Below, piece after piece: positions 24,040-36,849 of a DNA stretch of 64,000 nt. The stretch is from Botryosphaeria dothidea. Taxonomy: Eukaryota; Ascomycota; Dothideomycetes; Botryosphaeriales; Botryosphaeriaceae. The notes beneath the pieces are model-generated. The model was not told the origin of the DNA. It did no database searches and saw only the letters and a program-made list of their open reading frames with translations. The stretch is taken from assembly GCA_011503125.2 (NCBI GenBank), contig WWBZ02000010.1, forward strand, positions 186,001-250,000, read 5' to 3'. Both the position numbers and the translations under genes were made by a program. Numbering within the stretch: the stretch's first letter is position 1; every line of letters begins with the position of its first letter.

Positions 24040-27000
24040 TCTCGAGTTCTTTTAGAGGTCTAGGCTTCTCCGAATAAGTATCGTAGAATTTCTTTACTCT
24101 TTTCGCTAAGTAGTTAAAGTTATACTATAGATACTATTACGGATCTAAAGAATAGTTTTCCTATTATATTCTATAACGTAGAACTTTCCGTACTATTTTC
24201 GAATCTAAGATCTTTTTAACCCTCTATTCTTTCTCTCTATCTATTTTAATTAGTAGAGGTAGTTTCGGAATTTAGCCGGGTAGAGAGTTATCCGGGTCCT
24301 TCGTAAGCTTATAGGTATATTATATTAGATAGATATTTAGTCCTAGCGGTAGGTCTAGCCTATAGAACGTCCCGGCCTTCTCTTTAATCGAAAATAGTCT
24401 AATACGTATCTATCTAAGTTTCCGTAAGAGTCTTTCTAGATTTAGATCTTATATAGTAAGAAATACTTTATCCCCTACTTAGTAGGATATATTCTTCCTT
24501 TTTCTATTAGCGAAGCGTATCTATTATTCTTACGCTTATTATAGCTATATTCTATACTATTTCTAAATCTCTTATATCTTAGTAGCTTTCTCCTAAGCTT
24601 ATTCTTAGTTCTAGTTAGCGATAAGATCCTCGAAGATTTACTCGGGTATCTAATTAAAGAAGAGTCGAGGTTCGTATCTATAAGTAGTAAAGAAAGGGCT
24701 AACGGATAGTAATAAGAAGGTATTTATATTTACTATAAATTCGGCTGCCGGTAACTAATTAACCTAGTTATCTTAGTAGTAGTTTATATAGTTCCGTAGA
24801 TAGACTTCTATCTTTTTATTCGTATTCTCTAATTATCTATCGGTCTTAGAATAGTAGGGAGTTAATAGATAAAGCTTAATTCCTAGGAGCTTATAGAGTT
24901 CTCTCTAAAATTCGCTTATAAACTATAGTTCTCGATTAGATACTATAGAGGTAGAAAATCTATAATACTTCTAGACGTAGTATAGATAGAGCTTTATAAG
25001 TTCTCGGGTAGTAGTAGCGTCCGTATAAGAAATAAAGTACTTTATCTTAGAGAATCGATCCGTAACTATAAGAATAGCGTTCTTTTCTTCGGATAGTAGT
25101 AGATAGATTATAAAGTTATATACGATATGCTTTTAGGGCTAAAAGGGAATAGAAAGAAGTTTTAGTAGTCCGTTATACTTCTCGTTCTTATTCTTTAACC
25201 GTTTATAGGTATAATAGTTTCTTACGAACTATTTAACGTCTTTCTTAATTCTTAGCTAGTAGTACTATAGTTTTAATAATTACTATATTCTTTCCGTACT
25301 AGGGTATTCTAAGGCTAGTTATTTATAGGCTTTAGTAATTAGTTTAACTCGATAGCCCTCTTTAGGTCCGACTAGTAGGCGTTCTTTATAGAGTAATAAA
25401 TCTTATCGATACTCGTATCTCGGTATCTTCTTAGGATTAGCTAGGAATAGAGTTCGTAGTCTACTAAGCTCGGGGCTTATCTTATTAGCCTTAAGTAACT
25501 ACGTAGTAAGAGGCTCTAATTATTCTATTTCTATTAGGGCTATTACGGAGAATTCTTTTACGAAGTATTCGGGTTTTAGGAGTAGTTACTTCTAGAACTA
25601 TAGACGTATATCTTTTAGATCCGTTAGTCGGTCTTAGTTCCTTCTAGTAAGGGTATCGGCTCGCTAGTTCGCCTTTTCTACTATTAGTATAATCTAAAAA
25701 TCGTAATTCTAGAGTACGACTATCTATCTAATCTATCTTCGAGAGAGTTTCTTTATTTCGAGAAAGTACTTTAACGTATAATAGTCGGAGAAAACTTATA
25801 CTATTTCTTAGATACTTAGTACCTCGGATCTCTATTTCTCGAATACTCGTACTATTACTAGTAGTTTCTTATCGTAGATAGTATAGTTATATTCTATAGG
25901 AGTAAGTTTTCGGGAAAAGAAGGTAATTAGATAGAGCTTTCCCTCGTCGTTTCTTTATATTAGAACTTCTCTACTTACGTAGTCCGATAAGTCTACCTTA
26001 ATATATACGGTACGCCTTAGATCGAAGTATCGAAGTACTAGATCTAATCTAATCGCTATTTTTAGGCTCTCGAATACTTACTAGTATACTATTATCTAAT
26101 CCTAGAGGTTCTCTTTTTTCGTTAAGTTCGTAAGCGGTTTTACGAGTAGTAAGTAACCTTAGATAAACCTTCGATAAAAGTTATATAGTCCTAGAAATAA
26201 CTATACTTCTTTTATACTTAACGGGGCTTTCTAGCTAAGTATTATCTTTATCTTATCCGGGTCTATTCTAATTCCTTCTCGACTAACTACTAGCCCTAAG
26301 AATTTCGTCTTAGAAACTATAAACTCGTACTTCTTAAGGTCGGTCTAGAGGCCTACTTTCCGTAGTACTTATAGAACTTATCGTACGTACTTTTTATACT
26401 CCGATCGGTTCTTACTATAGACGATAATATCGTCTATAAATATAGAATAATAGGCGTCGAGTCCCTTTAGTAGGGTATTATTTATATAGCCTTAGAAAGT
26501 CGATAGTCCGTTATAGAGTCCGAATAGTATTACCTAGTATTTATAGGATCTATATCTTATTCTAAAGGTAGTAAGATCTATCGAATTAGAGTATATTCGG
26601 ATACGGTAAAAGGTCTATCGGATATTAATTTTCGAGAACTATTATACTTTCTTAAGTTTCGAGAGTATCTCGTCGATTAAGAGTAGTAGATATTTATTCT
26701 TCTTAGTTACCGTATTAAGTTTCCGGTAGTTAACGTAAAAATAGAACCCTCTATCTTTCTTTTTTACTATTAGAATAGGGGATCCGTATATAGCCTAGCT
26801 AGGTTCGATAAATCTCTTTTTAAGGTTCGATTAAATATACTCCTTAATTACTTATAGCTTTCTAGTTAATATACGATAGAGTAGCGGGGTTTAAAGATTT
26901 AGTTCTTCTTTAAGTTCGATTCGATAATTATAAGGTCGATACGGTGATAGAACGTTCGATTTTTATTTTAAGAAAACTTCGGTTAAGTCTTATAACTAGT

Positions 27001-28025
27001 CGGGAATCTTAGGTTCGGAAGTATTCTTAGAAGTCGTAGGCGAGAGGGCTTTCTATATTATATAAATCCGGGAAATCTCTTCCTTATATAAATTCTTTAG
27101 ATTAAATCGGTAGATCTCGGTTCCTAGTTTCTTTATAGTACGAAAAAACTTCTCTAGTTTCTCGTTTTAAAAATCGCGAGCCGGTTTCTTAGTTACCCTC
27201 GCCTCTAAACCCTTCTTTTAAGAAAGTAGATCTCCGGCTAAGGCTTTCTTTATCTTTCGTAGGTTCTCTTTTTAATCCTATAGCTCGGTATTCTTTCCTA
27301 ATCGCGGGCGGGGTAGGATACGGACGGGTAGCGGTTCTTTTTCTTCTTATTTCTTTAGAGCTTTAGGGCTTAGTAGTTCGAGAGACTCGGATATACGATA
27401 CGGGTAATCGTAGAAACTATCTTTAAATATTAGTTAGTCCTATAATAGGTCGAGAATAACTCTATACTTCTTTATCTATTTAATTCTAAGAATAATATCG
27501 TATTTTCTAAGTTCCGTAATTAGAAAGGGAGCGGAGTTCTTTTAGTAATATCGTATAATTAGCGGTAGGTAGATCTAATAAGTAATAGTAGGACCTACTA
27601 ATCCGTCTACTAGTCTATAATCTAAGGGTTTTAAGAGAGAAATAGGTTATATACCTAGGGTTTTTATAAGTTTTTACGCGAAACGATAATTTATAGCGGC
27701 GAAGATTAAGGCTCTAGTATCTATAAGTATATTAGTACTAAGACTTTTACCTTATAAAGTTAAAGTATACTTTTCTATTATTATATCGGGTACTATATAC
27801 TAAACTAAATCTACCGTTACTTCTCTAAGTATTACTTATTTCTATCTACTTCTAGACGCGACTTTACTAAGAGCTTCTAGTTTTCCGATTCCGTATCTAA
27901 GAGTTCGAGAATCCGACCCGTAGTAGAAGGTTCGGGTTTTACTACGGTAATAGTTTATTTTACCGCGGGTTTCTTCGGGCAATCTATAGTTATATAGCCT
28001 TACTCCCGGTAATAGAAATACCGCC
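24040..28025 (-). pseudogene. Gypsy-B pol: protease, RT, RNase H, integrase, chromodomain-like tail
   Basis: Reading on the minus strand: a ruined CCHC knuckle (27976-28025, RYFYYREx then GYITIDC); protease ILIDTRALIFAAI at about 27700; RT at about 26140-27000 with FIDDIIVYS at about 26420-26450, keeping both catalytic Asp; RNase H at about 25690-26110; and the integrase core at about 24700-25130, with SNREL where SDREL is usual. The tail at 24040-24300 reads FYDTYSEKPRPLKEL. Internal stops are TAA/TAG only. Confidence 0.82.
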
Positions 28026-28049
28026 CTTCTTAACGAAGTCTCTCTCGTT

Positions 28050-29340
28050 TCTTATCGGTTAGCTTAGTCCGCTTAGGCTCGTAGAATCTCTTCTTATCTT
28101 TAAGAAGAGCTTTATTTTTCTTCTTACCTTTCTTATCTTCTATAAAAGGCTTACTAAGACGGTTCTACTTCTACTAGCTCCGAGTAGAGTCGTATATCTT
28201 ATAGTTTCTAACTAGCTAGGTATAGTCGATAATCTTAGCTACGCGAAGGTATATAAATCGTTTCTAGTAGTCGTCGTTTAAGTAGGTCTAAAGTTTCTCT
28301 CCCTATTCCTCTTTAGGAAGCTATACTTCTACCGCTAGAGTAGAGAACTTAGCGTAGTATTTCTAGAAGGTCTTTAAACCTTACTAATTTTTCTAGAGTT
28401 CTCGTTTCTTATTATACCGGAAGAGTAGATCGTTATAGATACTAGCTAGCTCGTCTAGAGCTTCGTTAACCGTCTAGTAGCCGTTCGATTCCGTAGTTAT
28501 ATAAGGAGCTAACTAAGCGTGTATATTACTCTCCGTACGGGTTAATATATAAGAGAGTTTCGTAGTTTTAGGAGTATCGGTTCTATAGAAGTTAAGCTTC
28601 TATAGGAGGCTGTTCTTCTAAGCTCGAAAGTCGGGTTTACTTCTATATTCTCCGGAGAATATAGAAGGATCTAGTATCTTAAATCGAGGTCCGCGAGTAG
28701 TATTCTACTATTCTATAAGACTTATAATACTTACTAAGTTAGCTCGGAAGAGAATAGAGTCTTAGGTTTAGTTCGAGGTATTAGTTATTTTCCTATTATT
28801 ATTAGTATTTAGCCGAGCGCGTAGTTTCTAGATTTCTTAATTTATAGCCCGTAGTTACTATTATAGGATTGCGTTCGAGTCTTTCTATTTCTAGAGTTCG
28901 TTAAGCTAATTCGCGAGAGAGGCGGTACGGCTAATAGTCTCTCTAGTCTATTTTATAATCTAGTAACGTAGGTACTAGAGATTCTCGATAAGGAGGTTAA
29001 TTTCTTCTTTAGATTCTCTAGCGCCGCTAAGATATACCTTCTAGATACGAGCGTTATACGGAATTAGCGTATAGTTCTTAGTAGAGTAGAGCTAGTTACG
29101 TCGAATATCGTTACTAGATAGGAAGTTCCTTAGGAGTTTAGTAAACGACGTATATCTATCTTAGTATTTATCGTTAGAAAGGTTAAGAGGTTTAAAATTT
29201 TTAGTATCGGGTAGTAGCTTTAGATAGAGCTCTTCTTATTCGTTAGTAGAGGGTATCTCCTCGTACTATTCGTAAGTCGTACGCCTCGTACGTAAGAATT
29301 CGGGTCTAGCTTTTAGTAGTATCGTATCTAGAATAAGAAT
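28050..29340 (-). pseudogene. Gypsy-B gag, RIP-degraded
   Basis: This region lies between the leader repeats and the knuckle at 28025, in the gag position of the element. The reading line is long but broken by TAG/TAA. I rely on position and on continuity with the downstream knuckle, and I recognise no strong capsid motif by eye. The start cannot be placed because no ATG survives. Confidence 0.6.
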
Positions 29341-29394
29341 TAAGAATAAGTTTAACTAATAAGTATTTTATTAAGAGTAGGTAATACCTTAGAG

Positions 29395-29580
29395 AGATAG
29401 AGTCGAGAGTAGAATCGATCGACTATTACTCTAAGGTCTTTTTAAAGAGAGTAAGTAAGGTAGAGCCTTAGGTAATAGGTCGAGAGTAGAATCGATCGAC
29501 TAGTATTATTAAGAATTTAAGGGTTAGTAAGGTAGTATCTTAGATAATAGGTCGAGAGCGGAATCGATCGACTAGTATTA
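29395..29580 (-). repeat. Three direct repeats in the Gypsy-B leader
   Basis: A core of about 22 bases, GTCGAGAG followed by GAATCGATCGAC, occurs at about 29402-29422, 29479-29500 and 29551-29572. Spacings are roughly 77 and 72 bp. Each core contains the palindrome TCGATCGA. The repeats lie between the primer site and gag of Gypsy-B, where packaging or enhancer elements would be expected. Function unknown. Confidence 0.75.
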
Positions 29581-29604
29581 TTAAGAACTTAGAAGAGTTA
29601 GTTA

Positions 29605-29614
29605 ACTCTAGAAT
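29605..29614 (-). promoter_or_regulatory. Putative self-priming site of Gypsy-B
   Basis: On the minus strand the base pair TT follows the LTR and then ATTCTAGAGT. Its reverse complement ACTCTAGAAT occurs inside the same LTR (plus-strand coordinates 29665-29674). The 10-base match and the 2-base spacer equal those of the other Gypsy families in the window. No tRNA 3'-end complement (TGG start) is present. Confidence 0.7.
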
Positions 29615-29616
29615 AA

Positions 29617-29817
29617 TATTACGGTCGTACGAAACTAAGTTTAAGTAGATATTAATTAACGAAGATTCTAGAGTAAAGAAGAAAGAAGAAAGAAGAAAAG
29701 AAAGAAAGCTATCTTTTATTACTATTTAGAAAAGCTTTAACTAAGTAGATAAAAGATTATTCGTATCCGGCTAGTCGAAAGTATAAGTTAATTCTAATCT
29801 TACTCCGGATCGTAATA
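29617..29817 (-). repeat. Gypsy-B 5' LTR
   Basis: 201 bp, the pair of 23772-23972. It carries polypyrimidine runs on the minus strand just before ACTCTAGAAT, the presumed RNA start. Confidence 0.94.
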
Positions 29818-29822
29818 ACTAC

Positions 29823-30455
29823 TATCGATTCTAGCGCCTTTCCTAGCGTTAAGAGTAGCGAGATTAGCCTATATTCTTAAATTACCTCCGCCGGCTTTCC
29901 TATCTTACGTAACGGAATAATTTTCGCTATACTCTACCGGCTAGGTAAGCGGCCTTATAGTAACGAGTTATTATAGAAAATTATATAATTATATCTATAT
30001 ATAAAGTTATAGTAGGGTTTAATATACCTATAACCTCTAGTCTCTTAAAGGTCTATCTAGGCCCCTACTCTAGTTTTTAGCTACTTCTTATCGCGGCCTC
30101 TATAGTTAGAACCGGACTAAACCCCTTCTATCTAAGTAATTTCTATTTACTTTTTAAGTATATATCGCCGGCCTTCTATTCTAAAATCTTTAAGTTCTTA
30201 TTATCGTTTACTTTAGCGTTAGTTTAGAGGCGAATAGTCCCGTCTCTATATATACCGATACGCGTATTTATTCTCTCGAGCTACGTAGTAGTCTCTCCGG
30301 CTAGGACGTAATTCTATCTACTATCTAGATATACTAAGAATTAAAGCTTAGTAAAGAAGTAAGGTTCTCGGAGCTAGTAGTAGCTACTACGTACTACGCT
30401 CTATAAATAGCCTAGATATTATATAAAGGCGTAATATTCTATACTTACTAGGTTC
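29823..30455 (-). pseudogene. LINE-X fragment: N-terminal part of reverse transcriptase
   Basis: On the minus strand the line IPLRKIGKPAEVI then EYRLISLLLTLGKALESIV runs from about 29960 down to 29830. It matches the conserved entry of LINE RTs (KPG..., YRPISLL...LGKxxE). Upstream, to 30455, the pre-RT linker is weakly readable. The fragment joins 23771 across Gypsy-B and is cut at its 5' side by Gypsy-A2. The endonuclease, if it survives, should lie beyond 36849. Confidence 0.75.
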
Positions 30456-30460
30456 CCGTT

Positions 30461-30692
30461 TATTAGGCTTCTTAAGCGCTACTACTCTAGATAACTAGGT
30501 AGATACTTAATAGCAACTAGAGGCCCTAGCTATACTAAGAATAACTTAGTTAGATACTAGGATACGGGCCTAGCGCTAAGCGACTAAGTATATTTACCCT
30601 TCGCCCTCTCTTTCTAGACTCTCTTTTCTTTCTTCTTATATATAGATTTTTAGTTAAAAGTAATACTATTATTTCGGCTTTACTATCTTATA
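30461..30692 (+). repeat. Gypsy-A2 5' LTR
   Basis: 232 bp, beginning TATTAGGC. The internal TATATAGATT at 30639-30648 pairs with the site just inside the element. Confidence 0.93.
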
Positions 30693-30693
30693 T

Positions 30694-30703
30694 AATCTAT
30701 ATA
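30694..30703 (+). promoter_or_regulatory. Putative self-priming site of Gypsy-A2
   Basis: AATCTATATA is complementary over 10 bases to LTR 30639-30648 (TATATAGATT). It begins one base after the LTR. RIP has made both partners AT-rich, but pairing is preserved in both A copies. Confidence 0.55.
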
Positions 30704-30989
30704 CTACTAATAAGGAATCTAAACTCGATAACCCGATACCCGTACTATTAACTAGAACCTAAACTCGATAACCTATAACTAGAACCTAATAATACTAATA
30801 ATCTATAACTAGAACTTAATAATACCGATACTCTACGATAAGTAACCTAGAAATATTAAAGAAACCTATACTATTAGAGAAATAATAGTATAATTATAGA
30901 AAATCTATCTTCTTAAATAAGATACGAAGATCCTCGTTAATCCCGCACTAATCTCTTTAGAGTTTTACCTATAACGTAGATTAAACTAC

Positions 30990-32600
30990 TCCGAAACTAG
31001 AATAATTAGTAAAGATTATAGCGTAATAAAGCCTATTTTCTATAAGCTATACCCGTAGCCGTACTAGTAGTATCGTTAGTACTACTTCTATTTACCTAAG
31101 TAATAATAAAGAAGAATTATTTAGTAATATAGTTAGGGGACCTAGCTAGAATCTTAACGAGTTTATAAGTAGCGCTATCCTATTTTAGGGCTTTCCTAAT
31201 ACCTTAGACTAGTAAAGTTAAGCTACCGGTCTTACCTTACGTCGTACTACCTTACGTAGAAATCTAGAACCCGAAGAACTTATATATTTATTAGCCACGG
31301 ATCTTAACCTTACTATTAACCCCGGAATACTAAGTAACTACGGACTCGACTCTATTCGCTAGCCTAACGAATATACCTTCTATAACTAGTATACTATAGT
31401 AATAGTAAACTAGCGTACTAAGTTCTACTACGTCTTCTAAGTTACTTAAATAGCCGCTAGTAAAGAGTATATAGCCTACGCCTCTCTTTAGAATAAGTAT
31501 AAGAAACTTAAGTAGACCTATAAGAAGATAATCGCTAGATCTAATAGAGTTATTAAAGAAAGCAACGATAAGATTAGCCGGCTTATTTAAGAAAATAACC
31601 TTCTAACTAAGGATATTACTAACCCTTATACGGGTACTCTCTCTAGTATTAATATTTATAGTCTTAACTAGGAACGTTAACTAAGAAAGGAAACTACTAC
31701 CTTATAGCGAACCCTTTCTTATTAGGGCTTACGTAAGATACTTATAGGAGATATTAATAAGCTTATCTCTACTAATATCTATACTTTCGTTAACTTTAAG
31801 AATAATATAATCTTTAAGCTTAAAGTCGAAGAGGACTTCTTCTAAGAAAATTAGAAGCTAATAATCCGCTATATCTACTCTCGTCTTACTAATTTAATCG
31901 CCGCTATAATACGTTCGTATATTAATAGCTACCGGATAGCCCTAGATTTCTTAGAAAAGCTAGGAAAGATATATAGAATAGATATCGCAAAGAAAAAAGC
32001 TACTAATAACCTTATCTTTACTAGATAAAGCGAGAAAGAGACGGTAGACTTCTACTACGCCCGCCTATATATACTCTAGTTTCTTACTAATTCTACTAAA
32101 GAAGAGAAGATCGATAAGATATAGAATAGTATTTCTATTAGCTTAGCCCTCTTAGTAGCTACCCTTATCTTTATCTCTCTCGAATAGCTACTCGAAACTC
32201 TCCGTAAGACCGAATATCGTCGTTAAGAGATTAAGTCTATAAATATCCGTTCTAATAAAAGAATAAATAATAGTAATAATCCTAAAAAAGATCGTACTAA
32301 GCCTACCTATAACTAGAAACCTACTTAAGGTAATCTTAGCCGCTAGAGTAGAACTAGAAGCGGTAATATAAACTAAGATAGCTAATAGGGCCGTATACCT
32401 ACTACTACTAAACTAAGAGACTAGGTTAGACTATAGTATAAGCCTAAGCTAAAATTTTTAAAGCTATTAGACGAGAAACGCCTCGTAATAACGAGGTAGG
32501 AACGCTACTATAGCTATAGAGGCTTAGGCTACTTTATATCTAATATCTACTATTCTAATAATAACCGCGCTAAATTTACGTATATCTAGAGTATTAAGGA
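30990..32600 (+). pseudogene. Gypsy-A2 gag, RIP-degraded
   Basis: Gag reading line, colinear with Gypsy-A1. The ruined nucleocapsid knuckle lies at about 32508-32560 (YYSYRGLGYFISN, with Cys and His read as Tyr/Ser/Asn). Acidic and basic linkers surround it. Stops are TAG/TAA and no start codon remains. Confidence 0.75.
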
Positions 32601-32777
32601 ACTCGACTCTAATAGCGAGTCGGAAAACTCCTAGTCCTAGGAGTAAGTCGCCTCCTAGAACTATATAAGTAGAAAAAGCTAGGCGAGTAGCTAGCTAGTC
32701 GTAGTTAGAAAGAGATAAAGATATTAAACTTCGTAGTAGATAATCGCGCGTATAAAATTAAGGGAACCTATTTTATT

Positions 32778-35700
32778 ATATATGCTATAGTAGCTAGTAG
32801 TAATATACGTTCTCTTATCGATAATAGAAGCTAAGCTAAGCTTATCGATGTCTCCTTTATTCGTATATATAAGATAATAAAGATTTCTCTTATTAAACGA
32901 ATTACTATAACTTTAGAAGATAGAATATTCTCTTAATATATTACCTACGCCTCTCTAGTCGATATTAATATTAATTCTTATAAAGAATAACTTCTCTACT
33001 ATATTACTAACCTAGGAGACTATCTACTAATCCTTAGAGACGGATAGTTACGTACTTATAACCCGTATATCGACTAAGATAAGCGGTTAGTTAAGTTTTA
33101 TAAGCCTTAGTACTTTAAGGCTGGCTATCTTACTATAAAACCTTATACTAAATACGCTATTAGGTGCCGATCTAAATAAAAGATAGAGAAATCTTAACTA
33201 GATATTTAACTATATTCTATATCCCTACTCTTTTACCTAGTATTACTTCCTAGATATAAAGAATACTACTATACACCCGCGGAACCTACTATAAATACTA
33301 GCGTAGCTATAACTAGAGAAGATAATTTCTAGAAGTTTATAGATAGAAAGAAGATATATAGAAGAGAAGAACGTCTTACCCGGCTACTAAAGGAATACTA
33401 CTAGATTAAAGAACTCTAGAATAAGATAGAAGCGGATATACTCCCTCCTTACTAGAAAGAAGACTATAAAATTAAGCTTAAACCTAACTATAAACCTCCT
33501 TATATAAAAAGCTACCGCCTAATATCTTAATAGGAAAACGAAGCGGTTAAGAAGTATATTAACGAATATCTCGGAAAAGGGTTTATTCGCCCTAGCTCTT
33601 CGGACTATACCGTACCTCTACTTATTATTAGAAAGCTAGGAGAAGAACTTAGGGTCTATATTAACTATAGAGCCCTAAACGCTATTACTAAGAAGAATCG
33701 ATACCTAATCCTATATATTAATAAAACCCTTACCTAGCTTAGTAAGGCTAAGATCTTTACTAAACTCGACGTTATCTATACTTTTAACCGGATCCGAATT
33801 AAGGAAGGCTATAAGTATCTTACCGCTTTTAACACTCGCTTTAGTTAGTACGAATACCTAGTTATACCCTTTAGACTCTATAATACGCTAGGCACCTTTT
33901 AGAGCTATATTAATAATTCTATACTCGAATACCTAGATAAGTTTTATATAGCGTACCTAGATAACATTCTTATCTATAGTAAAAAGGAGGAGGAATACGC
34001 TAAAAACGTTAATAAAGTCCTCTAACGACTAAAGAACCGTAGTCTTTAACTCGACCTTAATAAATACGAGTTTAATATTAGATTAGTTAAATACCTTAGC
34101 CTTATTATAAGTATAAACGGAATCGAAATAGACCTAGAAAAAGTCTTAGCTATTATTAATTAAGAGGTACTAACGTTAGTAAAGGATATACAAGCCTTTC
34201 TTAGCTTTGTAAATTTCTACCGCCGCTTTATTAAGAACTTCTCCTATATAGCACGCTCCCTTACTAAGATAATAAAAGGAGAATACTTTATAACTAGAAA
34301 TAGGAAACGTAAGATAAGATACTAGGACTTTATATAGGATAATAAGAAATAAACCGCCTTTAATTAGCTATAAGCCGCATTTACCTCTACACCTATCCTC
34401 GTATATTTCGACCCTAAAAAGAAAATATAGGTTAAAACGGATGCCTTAGACTTTATTAGTGTAGGTATCCTATCTTAGATATACGATAGAGTACTTAAAC
34501 TAGTTATATACTTCTCTAAGAAAATATTCTTAACTAAGTATAACTATATAATCTACGATAAAGAGCTACTCGCTATTATTCGCTCCTTTAAGACTTAGGA
34601 ACTAGAACTTATAAGTACTTCTATAGACAAGCCTATTAAGGTACTTACGAATTATAAGAACCTAGAGTATTTTATAATAACTAAGTAACTAACTAGCCGT
34701 TAAGCCCGCTAGGCTAAATTTCTATCCGCCTTTAACTTTATTATCTCCTACCGGCTAGGAAAATAAGAAGAGAAGCTAGACTCGCTTATAAGGAGAACGT
34801 AGGACCTACCGTAAGGAATTAACGACCTAAGAAAGCAATACCGGTTCTAATAACTACTTCGGGACTTAAACCTAGAACCTAATATAAAGATTACTATTAA
34901 TTCTATTCTCTTTACTACTAATAACCTAGAGAAGGAGAAGTTAGACTCTTAAGAGCCGGAAGATAACTAGATCTAGGAAATCTATAAAGCCCGGGAAACC
35001 TAGGAAGCTATATAGAAAGACCTCGATATACTTATTAGCGAAGCCTACGAGAAGAATAGAGTAATCTAGGACCTCTATAGAAGTATTAATATAGAGATAG
35101 ACGTGTACTAAGCTACTTAATTAGGAAGGGCTATAAGAAAAATATTTAGAACTTCTTAGTAAAAGATAGTTAGGTATAGCTAAAAGACGCGCTTATTATC
35201 CTAGACTACTAACTACTACGCCTACGCCTTCTAAAGAATTACTACGAAAAACTACTTATAGAATATCCTAGGATCTAAGGCTATATATAGAAAGCTTATA
35301 GAAAACTACTAGTAGGCTAGATAAAGAGAAGATATTACTCGTTTCTATAAGAACTATTACTACTACCGCCGCTATAAGCTATACTTAGAGTAAAAGTAAG
35401 AACTACTAAGACCGCTCTCTATCTCTAGTAGAAGTAGCTCTACGTAGCCCTAGACTTTACGGAAAAACTACCGCTATATATTAGGAGGAATTAGAGATAC
35501 CGATACTACCTAGTTATTATAGACCGTTTAACTAAGAGAAAGATCTACGAGCTAATAATAACGCTAAGTACTAAAGAAACTCGTAGAGGTTCTAAACCGC
35601 CGCCTCTTTTATATACGAGGTTTTTTAATAGATATCGTCTCCGACCGAGGTAGCGCTATAGACTCCTATATCTATAGAAGAATTATAGAACGATATAACG

Positions 35701-36612
35701 TAAAGGTTAAAATATTAACTATATTTTACTTCTAGACTAATAGCTAGAGCGAAAGCTCTATTAAAGGTCTTAAAAAGTACCTCCGGATATATATTAACTA
35801 CGCGTAAGATAACTAGGTTAACTTTCTATCTAAAGCTAAATTTATAGCTAATACGTATATTAGCGTATTAACTAGTATATCGCCATTCTTCGTAGATAAC
35901 GGATTCTATCTACGCACTAGCTTAGAACCTATAAAAATCTACTAAGATACTAGAAAAGTAGAAGTAATTAGAGTAGACTAGTTAGTTAAAAGATTAAATG
36001 CTATAAGAAGCTTCCTCTAAGATTAACTAGCCTAGATATAAGAAGAATAAGCCCGCTATATAGATAAATTCCGCTAGCTATACCCTACCTTCCGTATAGG
36101 CGATAAAGTATTTATTAACGCCCGAGACTTTAACCTAGAACGGAATAGTAAGTCTCTCTTACTAAAGAACCTTAGTCCGTAGAAAATTACTAGGTTAATT
36201 AACGGTAAAGTATACGAAGTTGCTATACCTCCTTATATATAAGAGAAAGAAATCTTTTCTATATTCTACCCCTAGAAGCTATATCTTACCCTAAATAACC
36301 TATATCCGGGTTAGGTCTAGAAGTCTAGCCTAGTATATATAATCTTTAATAAGAACGAGAATAAAACTTATAAGGAGTAGGAAGTACTAGAAGTAGTAGA
36401 CTACCGAAACTTAAGGTATAGAGTATAGTATAAGGTTATCTTTATAGGTAACTAGAACGAGTAGAACTCTAATCTCCTATAGTAATACTAGAGTAACTAT
36501 AAGAATACTTCTAATAAAATCCGTAAGTACTACGTATACTATAAGAACGCGCTCGAGCTACCCGAATTTTTTAAGAAGCTTAGTAGACCTCGCTTAGAGA
36601 AGGAAAAGATAG
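32778..36612 (+). pseudogene. Gypsy-A2 pol: protease, RT, RNase H, integrase, chromodomain-like tail
   Basis: RT spans about 33480-34130: [38 protein letters not shown], and a catalytic box YLDN at 33954-33965 in place of YLDD. The second Asp is therefore lost. RNase H spans about 34390-34750, with [14 protein letters not shown] zinc-binding remnant lies at about 35200-35330, and the integrase core at about 35440-35900 with IIDRLT and SDRGSAID, so the Asp residues are kept. A chromodomain-like segment lies at about 36380-36600. A purine-rich tract ends at 36612 before the 3' LTR. Confidence 0.85.
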
Positions 36613-36844
36613 TATTAGGCCTCTTAAGCGCTACTACCCTAGGCAACTAAATAGATACTTAATAGTAACTAGAGGCCCTAGCTATACTAAGAATAACTCG
36701 GTTAAATACTAGGGTATAGGCCTAGCGCTAAGCGACTAGATATATTTACTCTTCGCCCTCTCTTTCTAGACTCTCTTTTCTTTCTTCTTATATATAGATT
36801 TTTAGTTAAAAGTAATACTATTATTTCGGCTTTACTACCTTATA
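36613..36844 (+). repeat. Gypsy-A2 3' LTR
   Basis: 232 bp, the pair of 30461-30692; differences are transitions. Confidence 0.93.
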
Positions 36845-36849
36845 CTATT

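Larger units (their letters stand above)
23772..29817 (-). mobile_element. Gypsy-B: Ty3/Gypsy chromovirus-like element, reverse, 6046 bp
   Basis: Two 201-bp LTRs (23772-23972 and 29617-29817) begin TATTACG and end CGTAATA, the RIP-altered form of TG...CA inverted ends. A perfect 5-bp TSD, ACTAC, lies at 23767-23771 and 29818-29822. The coding order on the minus strand is gag, protease, RT, RNase H, integrase and chromodomain-like tail. It interrupts LINE-X inside its RT. CA/TG is nearly absent. Confidence 0.95.
30461..36844 (+). mobile_element. Gypsy-A2: complete Ty3/Gypsy element, 6384 bp
   Basis: LTRs of 232 bp lie at 30461-30692 and 36613-36844. The flanking pentamers CCGTT (30456-30460) and CTATT (36845-36849) differ only by one C to T and one G to A, so they are a RIP-altered 5-bp TSD. 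Gag, protease, RT, RNase H, integrase and chromodomain-like tail are all present. It serves as the reference for Gypsy-A1. The segment 32778-34572, which is missing from A1, keeps visibly more CA/TG than the rest. Confidence 0.93.

Noticed and set aside
29395..29580. CRISPR-like direct repeats
   Set aside because: Only three copies, uneven spacing, inside a eukaryotic retrotransposon leader; no cas genes.
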